Origin: Coleofasciculus sp040219735
GTDB taxonomy: Bacteria > Cyanobacteriota > Cyanobacteriia > Cyanobacteriales > Coleofasciculaceae
DNA: 64,000 nt
Direction: 5' to 3' (one strand)
NCBI GenBank assembly: GCA_040219735.1
Contig: JAVJRX010000119.1
Positions 35,022 through 45,500 of the stretch are shown here, in pieces; the first letter of the stretch is position 1, and every line of letters begins with the position of its first letter. The notes beneath the pieces are model-generated. The model saw only the letters and a list, made by a program, of their open reading frames with translations. It had not been told where the DNA came from and searched no databases. Made by a program: the position numbers and the translations under genes.

Positions 35022-36124
35022 TATTCCTCTAGTAGTTTTACTATAAGTTGCAGATTGTTATAGATAACTCGTTCATCATCCGTCGCGATCGCCTTCATCA
35101 ACTCACCCAACCCAGCACGAACTCGAAAAAATTTCACCGCCGCTTCTGGCATTTCCCCCTGGTATGCATCAGCAAAAGCCTGCTGTAACTGCTCAACTTC
35201 CTCTAAAGACACCCCATAATTAACCCCAAAATTAGCCAACTTTTGATAAAAATTGCCATAGTCCCGCGCTGGCGCACCAATCGGTTCTCCCCCCTCCCCC
35301 ATTGAATAGTGCATTGTGGGTGTATCAATCGCCGTTAGTTGTTCACTTGGCTGATCCCAAAAGAAATTCCCTGGATGCGCGTCACCGTGAACAAAAGAAG
35401 CTTGTCCAGGGTGCGCGATCGCATCATTAACTACCTGCTCAATTTGCTCATGCGGCCAGGATTCATCTAAACTTAACAAATTGCCCTCACGAACGATTGT
35501 AGATAGTTTCCCTGCAATCTCCCTTACCGCATCAACATGTCGCTCCAAAAACATTTGAGGGACTTGTCCGCCACGCACCGAATGCAGTTCACTTAATGCC
35601 CGTGCATTACCCTTTACCGCTTGCTTTGTCCGTTCCATCTGTGTGCTACGATTCTCTCCAGTAGCAGTCCCTAGCCGTTGCAAGTAATCATCAATTGCCG
35701 CCCCAGGCGCAACCGAACTCACCAAAACGCCCAACTCTCCCGCCTTTGCCACACCCAAATTCTGCGGCGATTTAATCACTTCAAACTTTTCCTGCTCAAA
35801 CCGCTTCAAGGCGGATAATTCCCGGGCAAATTCCTGGAGATTGGGAAAAAGCTTGACTGTCGCGATAGACTGACCTTGGTCATCGAACAGAAAAAATACA
35901 GGCGCACCTGAAACACCCGTCGCCCCTTCCTGTGTCAGTTCTTTAATATTTTTCAGGTTAACTTGATTTGGATTTTTGCCAACACGAGTAGCCGCAAACC
36001 GGGCTAACTCGTCCCGACTCTGACCAATTTGAGGTAGCTGACTGATTGACTGTCCGCCAGTCCTTACCTTGCGGACGCAAGTTTGTATAGCTGCGATTTC
36101 CTTTTCAACAGGGGGAAAGTGCAA
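35021..36124 (-). CDS. Aminoglycoside phosphotransferase-fold (APH) kinase-like protein
   Basis: 367 aa. The catalytic loop FVHGDAHPGNFFWD (around residue 243) and AIDTPT in place of the metal-binding DFE/DxD are seen; the N-terminal lobe has SGAPVFFLFDDQGQSIATVKLFP. Such folds phosphorylate sugars, choline or small alcohols, not necessarily antibiotics. Followed with a one-base overlap by a beta-propeller gene, an uncommon pairing. Substrate unknown. Confidence 0.75.
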   Translation of the reverse strand: MHFPPVEKEIAAIQTCVRKVRTGGQSISQLPQIGQSRDELARFAATRVGKNPNQVNLKNIKELTQEGATGVSGAPVFFLFDDQGQSIATVKLFPNLQEFARELSALKRFEQEKFEVIKSPQNLGVAKAGELGVLVSSVAPGAAIDDYLQRLGTATGENRSTQMERTKQAVKGNARALSELHSVRGGQVPQMFLERHVDAVREIAGKLSTIVREGNLLSLDESWPHEQIEQVVNDAIAHPGQASFVHGDAHPGNFFWDQPSEQLTAIDTPTMHYSMGEGGEPIGAPARDYGNFYQKLANFGVNYGVSLEEVEQLQQAFADAYQGEMPEAAVKFFRVRAGLGELMKAIATDDERVIYNNLQLIVKLLEE

Positions 36125-36833
36125 GTTGAGTTAATTGATATGCCGGGATGGTCGGTAAAATCCGCCCCTACACCCCTTTGTAATACAAATATTTCCATTT
36201 CCGGTCTATCTGTCTTACACCGTCTCTGTGTAGGAATAACTGAGAGAACTCACAACCCTTGTATTGTCTATATTACGTTTATCGCTGCCTATAGCAATAT
36301 GTTTTAATTTACCACACACTGTTTTGTCTTAGCACTAAAGCTGTAATACTACAAGCATCTAATTGTGCCGACAACTTTATGAGCAGCTAATATAAAAAAT
36401 GAAATTATAGCACATCAATGCAATTACTAATAATTTTTTAAGAAAACTTTTTTCGCGAGTATTTACTTAAGTATATTTTTAGCTATTTTCACAATTACCT
36501 CTTCTGCCTAAAGGTGGAGAATATCCCCGCCCAGAAAAACGATTATCCATTTTTAACGGTTTTTCGCCATTTTTAGGCAAATCACCCTTTTTAGGGTTAA
36601 AACGCTATATATAATGCTTTTTGCTCTTAAATTCTCTATATATAGCGCATTTGCGCCTTCTTTACCTAAATTCCCAAGTCAAAATGAATCATTTTATATA
36701 AAGAAACCATAAAGTAATGCTTTGGTTTTTTTAAGCAATGATGAACTTTTTTTCAGTCGTTAGAAAAGGGTTGCACAAGTTTAAATGAATTAGTTAATAT
36801 GCTATTCAGAACGAAAAAACCAGGGAAACTTGC
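36125..36833. other. Long AT-rich intergenic region with inverted repeat
   Basis: 709 bp between divergent genes. The part nearest 36125 has a fragment of a CCGCCCCTACA-type repeat (36160-36175). From about 36300 on it is AT-rich. A perfect 11-bp inverted repeat CGCTATATATA / TATATATAGCG occupies 36603-36613 and 36637-36647, 187 bp before the start of the 475-aa orphan gene. Several TTTTTAGG runs lie around 36555-36600. Possibly a regulatory region. Confidence 0.5.
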
Positions 36834-38261
36834 ATGTCAAACTCTGCTTTGCCTCAAGATAGTCCAATGCACACCGCTTCAAATGCGAGCAAAACACTTA
36901 AGAAAACAAAGCAAAAGATTTTAATTGGCACGCTTGCCGTATGCATTGGTGTAGTAGGTTTAGGAGGAGCTGGACTAGCTTATCGACAGACCACTCGCTA
37001 TAAAGTCAGCGATGCAATTCAGGTTAATCTCAAGGAATTATCGAATACTAAATATCCAGCCAACACATCAAGTTTAAGTAAGCAATTCCGACGCTATAAC
37101 GACCGGACATTAACCGTTGTCAAACGAGATGATACCCATTTCGATTTTGTCCTAGAGCCGAATAACGACCACACGGCTAAAATCGTTATCAAAAATATTG
37201 ACTTAAGCCTTTTAACTCCAAAAGCACCAGAATGGGTCAAAAACGATGAAGGGTTAGAAGTTATTGCCTTTACTGACCGCGAATGGAACCGCCAACAGAT
37301 TAGTTTTCCGGCTGACTCCGAACATATTGAAATTAGTGGCGGCGATGGCTTTGAAAAAGAAAACCTCGCTCAAGTTGCTTTGGCAAATAATTGCATCAAT
37401 GGTGGATTATGGGAAGTTATTCTAACCGCCAAAGAGGATGGCGATAAAGCCCTTTACTACCAAGGATGGTTCGACTTTCCCTTAGGATATTACAAACAAG
37501 TCTTTGAAAAAGTCAACAATATATCCTATTGGAAATACTGGCGACGCCTAGAACATTGGCAAGATCCCAGTGGCACCGTTGTCAAGACTGATTTGCTGCG
37601 AGATGTCATCAATGAGCAAGAGGTTCAAGCCGATTTCCCCCTTGATGAAAAAATAATTGCTTCCGGTGAGCAAATCCGTAAAGTCAGAACAGTTCTCGCG
37701 AATAATTTACAAACCTGGGGCGATTTTTATAGCGGTGAACATGAGATTCAGTTTGGCTCTTTTGTTCCCCCTGGATACTATAATACAGATAAACCCTGGG
37801 GAAATGAATACTGGCGCATTGGTCAATTTGACAAAGCCGTTCTTCGGAATATTGATCCGGTAGGTGTCGATGAAACATTACAGGAACTGGAGTTGACGTT
37901 CACGGATACGAAAACCGGGGAAGAAAATAAGTTGTTTATCAGTGGCGTCAATATCAAAGACCTGCCGCAGTTACCTGTAGACAACTATAATAAGGGGTTG
38001 TATATGCCTCTAGGGATTGGTATCCCTCCTTTTTATCAAGACTACGAAGAACTGAAAGCCAACCATCCGGATAAAAGTCCTTATTTCAGCGTATTACTGG
38101 ATTCTAAGGGCGGGTGGATTGACCATCACAAACTCGCCTTAGATGGCGTTGTCATGCATCTTGATCAGGATAATCCCGAACTCTTGCATCTGTACTTCTT
38201 ATCTTACGAAAGGATGACCCTAATTGCCCATTTCAAAATTGATGTGAAATCTCTCAATTAG
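36834..38261 (+). CDS. Orphan protein with N-terminal membrane anchor
   Basis: 475 aa. After a polar N-terminus a single hydrophobic helix spans about residues 29-50 (ILIGTLAVCIGVVGLGGAGLAY), leaving a large periplasmic or luminal part without cysteine pairs. That part is beta-rich and unusually rich in Trp/Tyr (WKYWRRLEHWQDP, PPGYYNTDKPWGNEYWRIG). I do not recognise a family. It has a long AT-rich upstream region and stands alone, before a convergent regulator gene. Confidence 0.75.
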   Translation: MSNSALPQDSPMHTASNASKTLKKTKQKILIGTLAVCIGVVGLGGAGLAYRQTTRYKVSDAIQVNLKELSNTKYPANTSSLSKQFRRYNDRTLTVVKRDDTHFDFVLEPNNDHTAKIVIKNIDLSLLTPKAPEWVKNDEGLEVIAFTDREWNRQQISFPADSEHIEISGGDGFEKENLAQVALANNCINGGLWEVILTAKEDGDKALYYQGWFDFPLGYYKQVFEKVNNISYWKYWRRLEHWQDPSGTVVKTDLLRDVINEQEVQADFPLDEKIIASGEQIRKVRTVLANNLQTWGDFYSGEHEIQFGSFVPPGYYNTDKPWGNEYWRIGQFDKAVLRNIDPVGVDETLQELELTFTDTKTGEENKLFISGVNIKDLPQLPVDNYNKGLYMPLGIGIPPFYQDYEELKANHPDKSPYFSVLLDSKGGWIDHHKLALDGVVMHLDQDNPELLHLYFLSYERMTLIAHFKIDVKSLN

Positions 38262-38308
38262 TCACTTGTTGTTGTATAGCAACCACGGGTATCGGTTAAG
38301 ACACATCA

Positions 38309-38336
38309 GTAGAGACGTTCCGGCGGAATGTCTCTG
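38309..38336. terminator. 28-nt palindrome, copy 3, between convergent genes
   Basis: AGAGAC-g-TTCCG / CGGAA-t-GTCTCT arms with mismatches, between the stop codons of the 475-aa gene and the regulator on the other strand, a suitable place for a bidirectional terminator. Confidence 0.6.
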
Positions 38337-38349
38337 TTTGCTAACTGAC

Positions 38350-39495
38350 TTACCCCAGATGTTTCTGCACCATGTCCAACAATTCTTGGGCTTGAGGTGG
38401 TTTCGCTAAAAACCCTGTTGCACCTACAATCTGAGCGCGAGTCCGGTCAATTGACGTATTTTTAGCCGTCAATATAATAATGGGTGTCTTTTTAAACACA
38501 GGAGTTTCTCGCAGAAACTTACAAATGCTATAGCCATCAGCATTGGGCAAAAGTAGGTCAAGTAAGATTAAGTCTGGCTTGTATTCAATAAGTTGGGAAA
38601 ATCCTCGCATCGGTTCGGGAATACTCAACACTTGATACCCATTGGGGACTAAAATTTTTCTTAAGGTGAGCGTTAACACCGGACTGTCATCAATGCAAGC
38701 AATTAAAGGCGTTTTGTTTCTGAGTGGAGTCGGATTGACTTCCGGTGGTTTTCTGTCGGCGACTACCGGAGTATCTACAACGTTATCCTTAGTCCTTGGT
38801 AAGGATAAATCAGGAATTTCTTTAAATTTGAGCATCCCTTGCTTAACCCAATCCGTCAAAGACTGAGTGACATCAATTATGGATTTATTTAGCTCAATAG
38901 CAATATCCCACAAGGTTAATTTTCCGTTGAGATACTTGTCTTCAATCGGCAACTCAGAAGTGTCTGCTCCCTCTTGTAAAATAGGAGCTAGAGTTGGGCT
39001 AAGGTGACTTAAGCCAGCCGCTTGCCATTGTTGCTGCATTTGCATGGCTGTACCCAGAATCGTTTGTATTTCGTTGGTGGATAAGGCGACAACCTTGCAA
39101 AATGTCGATATCGCTGTTTGGGTAGGTTTCCAGTCGCTGTTTAAATCCGGGTAAGGACTAAGTTCAAATAAACATTCTTGAACTAAACTGCGAATGACTA
39201 ACTTGGCTTGAATCAGGCTGAGTTGTTTTTTGCTCAAGCCGCGATCAATAAGCTGACATTCCCAATTATGATTGTCTGAAAACTGGGAGTAATCATCCCT
39301 CCAGTTCCAATTCGCTCGATGCTGCCTTATGGCTCTGTTCCAGCGCCTCACTGGATGCTGTTTACTCTTGGGATAAAGTAATTGACCCCGAACCAGGTAA
39401 AGCGTCCAAACTGTCTGAGCGTTTTGTAGAATTAGCTCGCCATTACCATGTTTACTAAAGTTGTTTAACTCTTGAATTAGACGGGTTAAATTCAT
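38350..39495 (-). CDS. PatA-type response regulator
   Basis: 381 aa. N-terminal PATAN/DUF4388-like region (FSKHGNGELILQNAQTVWTLYL), then an alpha-helical middle, then a C-terminal receiver domain with acidic pair in CIDDSP, phospho-Asp in PDLILLDLLLPNADGY and Lys in FLAKPP. Same layout as PatA of Nostoc and PixG/PilG-type regulators, which act in heterocyst spacing or phototaxis. No histidine kinase or CheW gene next to it; the chemoreceptor 3 kb away could belong to the same kind of pathway. Confidence 0.88.
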   Translation of the reverse strand: MNLTRLIQELNNFSKHGNGELILQNAQTVWTLYLVRGQLLYPKSKQHPVRRWNRAIRQHRANWNWRDDYSQFSDNHNWECQLIDRGLSKKQLSLIQAKLVIRSLVQECLFELSPYPDLNSDWKPTQTAISTFCKVVALSTNEIQTILGTAMQMQQQWQAAGLSHLSPTLAPILQEGADTSELPIEDKYLNGKLTLWDIAIELNKSIIDVTQSLTDWVKQGMLKFKEIPDLSLPRTKDNVVDTPVVADRKPPEVNPTPLRNKTPLIACIDDSPVLTLTLRKILVPNGYQVLSIPEPMRGFSQLIEYKPDLILLDLLLPNADGYSICKFLRETPVFKKTPIIILTAKNTSIDRTRAQIVGATGFLAKPPQAQELLDMVQKHLG

Positions 39496-39849
39496 TTTTA
39501 ATAATTTTATAAATAAAAATTAATGTCAGGGTGCAAGCGGCTCCCCTACATCATCAACTAGATGTTCAGGTCACTTATGTTAATCTTTCTGTAGAAAATC
39601 AGCATCTGATTCGATGATGGAACCGATGTTCTATAAGGGTAGATGCTTGCCTTGAAATGTAAATGCCCTCTCGTTGACTCAACGGCGCGATCGCGATCAG
39701 AAAAAGGATGAATAATCTGAGGCACCTGTATCTGCTGCTTGAAAGGATTTCACCATCTGCACCATCTGAGTTGCAGCTAGATACTATGTCTGAATATAAA
39801 CTAACCTACTTAGTTAAGATCTGTCTACTTGTCCCCCATCGGCACAGTT
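39496..39849. other. Intergenic region between divergent genes
   Basis: 354 bp holding both promoters. Contains one HIP1-like GCGCGATCGCGATC stretch near 39687. No hairpin or RNA recognised. Confidence 0.4.
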
Positions 39850-40722
39850 ATGTTTGAGCAATTTACCCAGCACCGGATTTCTACCTCAGATGCCACGATT
39901 AATCTGGTGATGGGTGGCGAAGGATATCCTCTGTTACTACTTCATGGTTATCCTCAAACTTATGTAATGTGGCATCAGGTTGCGCCACTTCTGTCGCAAC
40001 ACTTCACAGTGATTTGTTCAGATTTGCGCGGCTATGGTGACAGCGATAAACCCACTTCTGATCCAGCCCACCTGACCTATTCTAAACGGGTAACAGCCCA
40101 AGACCAAGTAGAACTGATGGATATCCTGGGTTTTAAGCGCTTTTTTGCCGTCGGGCACGATCGCGGCGGACGGGTGTTGCATCGCCTCCTGCTTGACCAT
40201 CCTGAGCGGGTTGAGAAGGCGGCGGTTTTAGATATTGTACCCACCCGAACTATTTTTCAAACGGTGGATAAAGAGTTAGCCACAGCTTACGAACATTGGT
40301 TTTTTCTGATCCAGCCGAATAATTTTCCGGAACGACTGATTGGTGCTGACCCAGAATTTTACCTGAAGACCAAGATACACCAATGGAGTGCGACACAGGC
40401 GGGGTTTACCGAGGCGGCGATGGCGGAATATATTCGCTGCTTTAGCCAACCTGCTGTGATTCACGCCACCTGTGAGGATTATCGCGCCGCCGCGTCCATT
40501 GATCTAGAGCACGATGAGGCAGATATTGACCAGAAGATTCAATGTCCTCTGTTGGTGCTATGGGGCGCAAAAGGTGTCATGCAACGCCGCTATGATGTCT
40601 TACAAACTTGGCGCGATCGCGCGATCGATGTTCGGGGTCAGGCGTTGGACTGTGGTCATTTTCTGCCAGAGGAAGCGCCGCAAGAGACAGCGAAGGCGTT
40701 GCTGGATTTTTTGGCGGAATGA
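39850..40722 (+). CDS. Alpha/beta hydrolase, fluoroacetate/haloacetate dehalogenase-like
   Basis: 290 aa from the ATG at 39850; an upstream TTG at 39829 is less likely. Oxyanion HGYPQTYVMWHQ, nucleophile Asp in GHDRGGRVLHRL and His in CGHFLPEEAPQE; with Asp, not Ser, as nucleophile it belongs with haloacid dehalogenases and epoxide hydrolases. Typical dehalogenase Trp and Arg pairs appear in LRGYGDSDKP context. Cyanobacterial members are common and their natural substrates are unclear. Confidence 0.85.
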   Translation: MFEQFTQHRISTSDATINLVMGGEGYPLLLLHGYPQTYVMWHQVAPLLSQHFTVICSDLRGYGDSDKPTSDPAHLTYSKRVTAQDQVELMDILGFKRFFAVGHDRGGRVLHRLLLDHPERVEKAAVLDIVPTRTIFQTVDKELATAYEHWFFLIQPNNFPERLIGADPEFYLKTKIHQWSATQAGFTEAAMAEYIRCFSQPAVIHATCEDYRAAASIDLEHDEADIDQKIQCPLLVLWGAKGVMQRRYDVLQTWRDRAIDVRGQALDCGHFLPEEAPQETAKALLDFLAE

Positions 40723-41140
40723 GAAAGATGGGGTACGGGGGTACACAGGAAAATTTTTTCAATTAGCACTCACCAATCCCTAATCACCCATATTGGTGAT
40801 TAGCCTATTGCCGAGAAGGGTGCAGATTGACTATCATGCTATTGGTGTATTACGTGTTTTACGCTATCTTACGGTTAAGTACGCTTTCAGGGTCATCGCA
40901 ATGGCATAGAAAAGAAACCCTCTTTTTGAGAAAAACTCAAGCCAGAGGAGCTATCTTCTCTAGTCCGTTGCGAGTAAGTGCATCTACGACACCAAATTGA
41001 AGAGTTCCACCTTGACTACACCCATTGGGTGTACAACTTAACCTTTTTATTTAAGGTTTTTTTTGACAAAACAGTTATTGAATTATCTGTGCGAGGAGTT
41101 TATTTTGGCATTCATCCGACTCGCCGATTTGATCATAAAT
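40723..41140. other. Intergenic region, nothing recognised
   Basis: About 420 bp. Short ORFs occur but have no recognisable domain; no RNA gene seen. Confidence 0.4.
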
Positions 41141-41398
41141 ATGGACTATGTTGCTGCGGTGACGTTCAGCACCTACAACGGATTGGGTGAGGGAAACGAG
41201 ATCCCGGTTGTTAACATTTGTTTAGCAATTCCAGAGGGTTCCCTAGATGGTCAAACTGCAGATGGTCAAACTTCATCATGTGCAAGGGATTGCCAGAATT
41301 GTCAGGGTATAGAAAAGCTGGAATATGAGAATGATTTAGCGATCGCGATTTGGAACTACTTTACCCAATCAAGTGAGGTGACGGTTCTGTTTGAGTAA
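41141..41398 (+). CDS. Possible small hypothetical protein
   Basis: 85 aa from the ATG at 41141 (MDYVAAVTFSTYNGLGEGN); an earlier TTG/ATG start at 41063 gives 111 aa of less convincing sequence. Contains a Cys cluster CARDCQNCQG. Could be a real small protein, but only length and composition support it. Confidence 0.4.
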   Translation: MDYVAAVTFSTYNGLGEGNEIPVVNICLAIPEGSLDGQTADGQTSSCARDCQNCQGIEKLEYENDLAIAIWNYFTQSSEVTVLFE

Positions 41399-41728
41399 TG
41401 TCTAAGGGGTGGGTGAGGAGGGGAAGTGATGGGGAAATTCTCCCTCATCTCCCCTGCACTCCCCTGTCCAAGTTTATGAAGACTCGATAAAACCTCCAAG
41501 ACTTTGTTGCTGATACTCGTGTAGTTGCCCTATGATAAGGAAAGTGTATTACAAGTTATACGACTGTCTTACAGATTCAACCAGATGTGGGAATGAAAGC
41601 CTAGGGTCTGCGATCGCTCACCTTTATTGCTTCCGTTCTCCTCAAGGTTGGACACCACCAGGGTAATCTATCGTTTTCGCTTCAAATCCCACTATTCCTG
41701 AATGTGGTGTTTTTTAGGTACTAGCGCT
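41399..41728. other. Intergenic region with pyrimidine tract
   Basis: 330 bp; CTCCCTCATCTCCCCTGCA-type tract at 41440-41465, otherwise nothing recognised. Confidence 0.4.
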
Positions 41729-42043
41729 ATGAGTTCATTCAAATCCGAAAACCAATTAAGTCAGATCAATCCCTCAACCCCTGATACTGTATCTTCTGAA
41801 GAAGTGCAGCAATTTGACCTAGAAAATCAATTAGCAGAACTTGCCGTTCCTTTAGCCCAAGCCTGGAAAGACAATCATCCAGAAGCGCAACCCGCATCAG
41901 AAGTAGATTTAGATGTTTGTACGTTGGCGGTAGCGATTGAAATGGCGATCGCCGGGGAAGCTGTTGGTGGTCCCATCGGCGCTTTAATTTCCTCTGGTGG
42001 GGGTGTAAAGGCGGCTAGTGTGGCTTGTAGACGAGTGCTTTAG
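41729..42043 (+). CDS. Small acidic protein with glycine-rich tail
   Basis: 104 aa from the ATG at 41729 (MSSFKSENQLSQ). The first 65 residues are polar and acidic; the last 40 (LAVAIEMAIAGEAVGGPIGA, then LISSGGGVKAASVACRRVL) are small-residue rich and could insert in a membrane or be a processed peptide. The GG before PIGALI superficially recalls double-glycine leaders, but no peptidase-ABC transporter is near. Family not recognised. Confidence 0.5.
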   Translation: MSSFKSENQLSQINPSTPDTVSSEEVQQFDLENQLAELAVPLAQAWKDNHPEAQPASEVDLDVCTLAVAIEMAIAGEAVGGPIGALISSGGGVKAASVACRRVL

Positions 42044-42563
42044 GCGTCGTATCTCATTGGTCAATTGACAATTGTTAATTGTCAATTGTCAATTGTCATT
42101 TTTCATTCGTGAATTAGGATTCAAGCAAAAAGTGTGGGGTTTATTTTTGCACACCCCCTGAGGATAAACATCTGCCGTGTTTTTTACACCAAAGTCACTC
42201 GGATATCCTTTTTTTTAGGTCTAGTTTTCTAATGATGTAAGGCTGATATAGCATTTCCCGTGTTGATGAGTGGGAGAGAGGAAGACAGGGGAAAGTTGAG
42301 CCGTTGTATTTAGAGCCAGCCTACAGAGTTTCGTCTGTCAATGTGGCAACGGATTTGGTCACAAATATAACCAATGAAGTATAAGGCTGTTTTGAGTTTT
42401 GAGTAGGGGTGCGTTTCAACATTATCGTTTTTTGACCCTGATGTTACTCAACCTATTCTGAGCCAATACCATAATTCTTTGACGTAGCTTGCTTCTCGAA
42501 GAGCGAGTATGACAATCAACAATCAAAAATCCAAAAAGACTCTCATTTCAAGGACATCATTTC
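42044..42563. other. Intergenic region with simple repeats
   Basis: 520 bp. From 42058 to 42112 a self-complementary series GTCAATTGACAATTG... ends with GTCATTTTTCATTCGTG, a low-complexity repeat also seen near 13250, 13870 and 46414. A short GACGTAGCTTGCTTCTCG at 42481-42498 matches, inverted, a sequence at 12372-12393 and 46397. Confidence 0.5.
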
Positions 42564-45500
42564 ATGGCTACTCAGTTTGATCCACTTAACACTTATAACT
42601 CTCAATCCCATGAACTCACCGAAGACGCTTTGAATAGAGGGTATCAAAAAAGTGCAACGAATTATCCCCACAGTCAACTCCCTTTAGAACCCGTTCCACC
42701 TCCAGGAATGACGCCTCCAGAAGGGGCTAAACAGCCTTTCGTGTGGCGTACTCTTTCCGGAGGCTACAATCAGTTGTCATCCCAACCCAGTACTCCCCTG
42801 CGGACTCAGTTATTACAAACCATTTTACCGGCGGTACTGGTTCCCCTGGCATTAGCCGGATTGGTGACATCTGGAATTATTTCTAGGCGCAGCCAACAAC
42901 AAACTGAGCAGTTATTACAAAATGAAGCATTGTTAACCAGTGATCTTGTCAATGAGTTGTTAGCCGAAGCCGAAAAAATACCGGCGATTGTGGCAAATAA
43001 CCCGTTAGTTATTAACGCGGCTAAAAATACGGCGACAGTGGCTCAAGAAGAAGGACTGCCGACAATTCCGATTGAACAGCTTGAACAAACCTTTGCCACG
43101 AATAAAATTGTCCAACTCAATCCATCGCTGAATAGTTATCTTCAGAAAACGGCAGAAATTGGCGAATTTGCTGAGTTATTTTTCACCGATAAGCACGGGT
43201 TTAATGTAGCATACAGTCAGCCACTTTCGGACTTTGTGCAACGGGATGAACAATGGTGGCAACAGACTAAAACGGGTGAGGGTCGGTTGCTCGAACCGAC
43301 GTTTGATCAATCGGCAAATACCTTTGGGATTGAACTGAGTCAAGCGATTACTGATCCCAACTCTGGGGAATTTTTGGGTGTGGTCAAAGGCGTCTTACCC
43401 GCTACAGTGTTCGCGACGGTGCTGAATAATTTGCTCTCAGAACTACACCGGGTTGATTCTCAAATCGTACAGCTTTTAGCCCTAACAAACGAGGGTAATG
43501 TCACCGTCATTCATAACGTGGGGATTAAGGATGAACAAGGTCAGCAGACAGTCGTAGGCGGTGATGCGATCGCGCAAGGTGTCAAAATGTTGCTCGATAG
43601 CGCACAGTCTCAGAACTCTGAGGCGGAATCGGTGGTGAGCAATTTACCATTTAAGGAGCTAACTATCGAGTCCGTCCCCTCTCAGGTTGGCGATTCCTTA
43701 AAACGTGCCACTTTTACCTACGCGGATCGCCGTTATCTTCTCGTCCCCGTTCCCAAAACCAACTGGGTAGTTGCAGTTTCCATGGAACTAAGTGATCTCC
43801 GCAAAACTGGGTCTCAAGCCACGTTGACCTTTTCCTTAGCGTTTCTGCTCTTAGGCGGTGCGATCGCGGCAACCCTGTTGTTTTTAGCCCGTCGCTTGGC
43901 AATGCCCTTAAAACAATTGGTTGGCGCGGCTGAACAGATCATCGGTGGGGATCTCAATGTGCAGGCTGAATCCGTGGGTCCGACAGAAACCCGCCTCTTG
44001 GCACAAGCTTTTAATAATCTCGTGACCAGCGTTAAAGGATTATTATATCAGCAATCAGCAGAAACTCAACAGGCAGAATTATTTACCAAAATCGCCATTT
44101 CCCGCGCTCGTACTGAACGAGACTTAGAGGAAGTTTTCCAGACTGCTGTTCAAGGAGCGTTACAAATTCTGAGCGTTGATCGGGTGGTAATTTATCGGTT
44201 CCAACCCGATTGGCGTGGATACATCTCCAATGAAGCCGTCGCTCCCGGTTTTATTCGGGCTTTGGGGGATAAAATCGAAGACGCTTGTATTGGGGATGCT
44301 CTCATCGAAGCTTACCAAAAAGGACGAGTCGTACCCACCAATAATGTTTTTGAAGCGGGTTTCCATCCGGATCATCTCCAGTTAATGGAACGGTTACAAA
44401 TTAAAGCCAATTTGGTAACCCCGATTCTCAAAGATGAGCAGTTATTTGGTTTACTCATTGCTCACCACTGTAATGCTCCCCATAATTGGCAGCAGTCGGA
44501 AATTGAGTTTCTCAAAAAGTTAGCGATTCAAGTAGGTCTTTCCTTAGACCGGGTGAACTTCTTGGTGGAGAAAGAAGCAGAAACCGAACGGGCGCAACAA
44601 CTAAACGAAATTACGTCAAGTATTCGGGAATCTGTGACCGTGGAAGAAATTTATAATGCCGCGATTACAGGAGTTCGCAAAACGATGAAAACCGATCGCG
44701 CGATCGTTTATCTGTTTAACGAAAACTGGAAAGGAACAATCAGGGCTGAATCTGTGGCAGAAGGCTTTCCCAAAGCCTTGGGCGCGAATATTGCTGACCC
44801 CTGTTTTGCGGAGCAATATGTGGAGAAATACAAGCGGGGGCGAGTCAAGGCGATTGAAGATATTCACAAGGCGGGTTTAAGCAAGTGTTATTTGGGTCAA
44901 CTCGAACCCTTTAAAGTCAAAGCTAATTTAGTCGCGCCGATTTTGGCGTATGGAGATCTTCACGGCTTGTTAGTGACTCATCAATGTTCCAGTACCAGAG
45001 CGTGGCAAGAATCAGAAATTACTTTCTTTAAACAGGTGGCGATTCAACTCGGTTCAGCCTTAGATCGTTTAGATTTCTTAGCCCAAATTGAGCAATCCCG
45101 TCAAAAAGCTGAAAACCTAGCAGAGGAGCAACGTCAACAAAAAGAAGCCATTCAAATGCAATTAGTTGAACTGCTCAATGATGTAGAAGGAGCAGCCAGA
45201 GGTGACTTAACGGTACGGGCAGAGGTAAACATTGGTGAAATTGGCACCGTTGCTGACTTTTTTAACTCGATTGTTGAGAACTTGCGGCAAATTGTAATGC
45301 GGGTACAAGAGTCAGCGCTTCAGGTGAATATGGCGGTTGGGGAAGACGAGAAAGCGATTCACCAACTGGCAGAAGCAGCACTGAAACAGGCAGAAGAAAC
45401 AACTCAGATTTTAAATTCTGTCGAACAAATGACCCAGTCGATTGAAGAAGTCGCAGAGAATGCTCGCCAAGCGGCTATAGTTGCTGGTACGGCATCCAAT

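Noticed and set aside
41729..42043. Double-glycine bacteriocin precursor
   Set aside because: The GG is not in a leader of the right kind, and no peptidase/ABC transporter or modification genes adjoin.
42058..42112. Possible CRISPR-like repeats (GTCAATTGTCAATTGTC)
   Set aside because: Short uninterrupted tandem low-complexity sequence without spacers.
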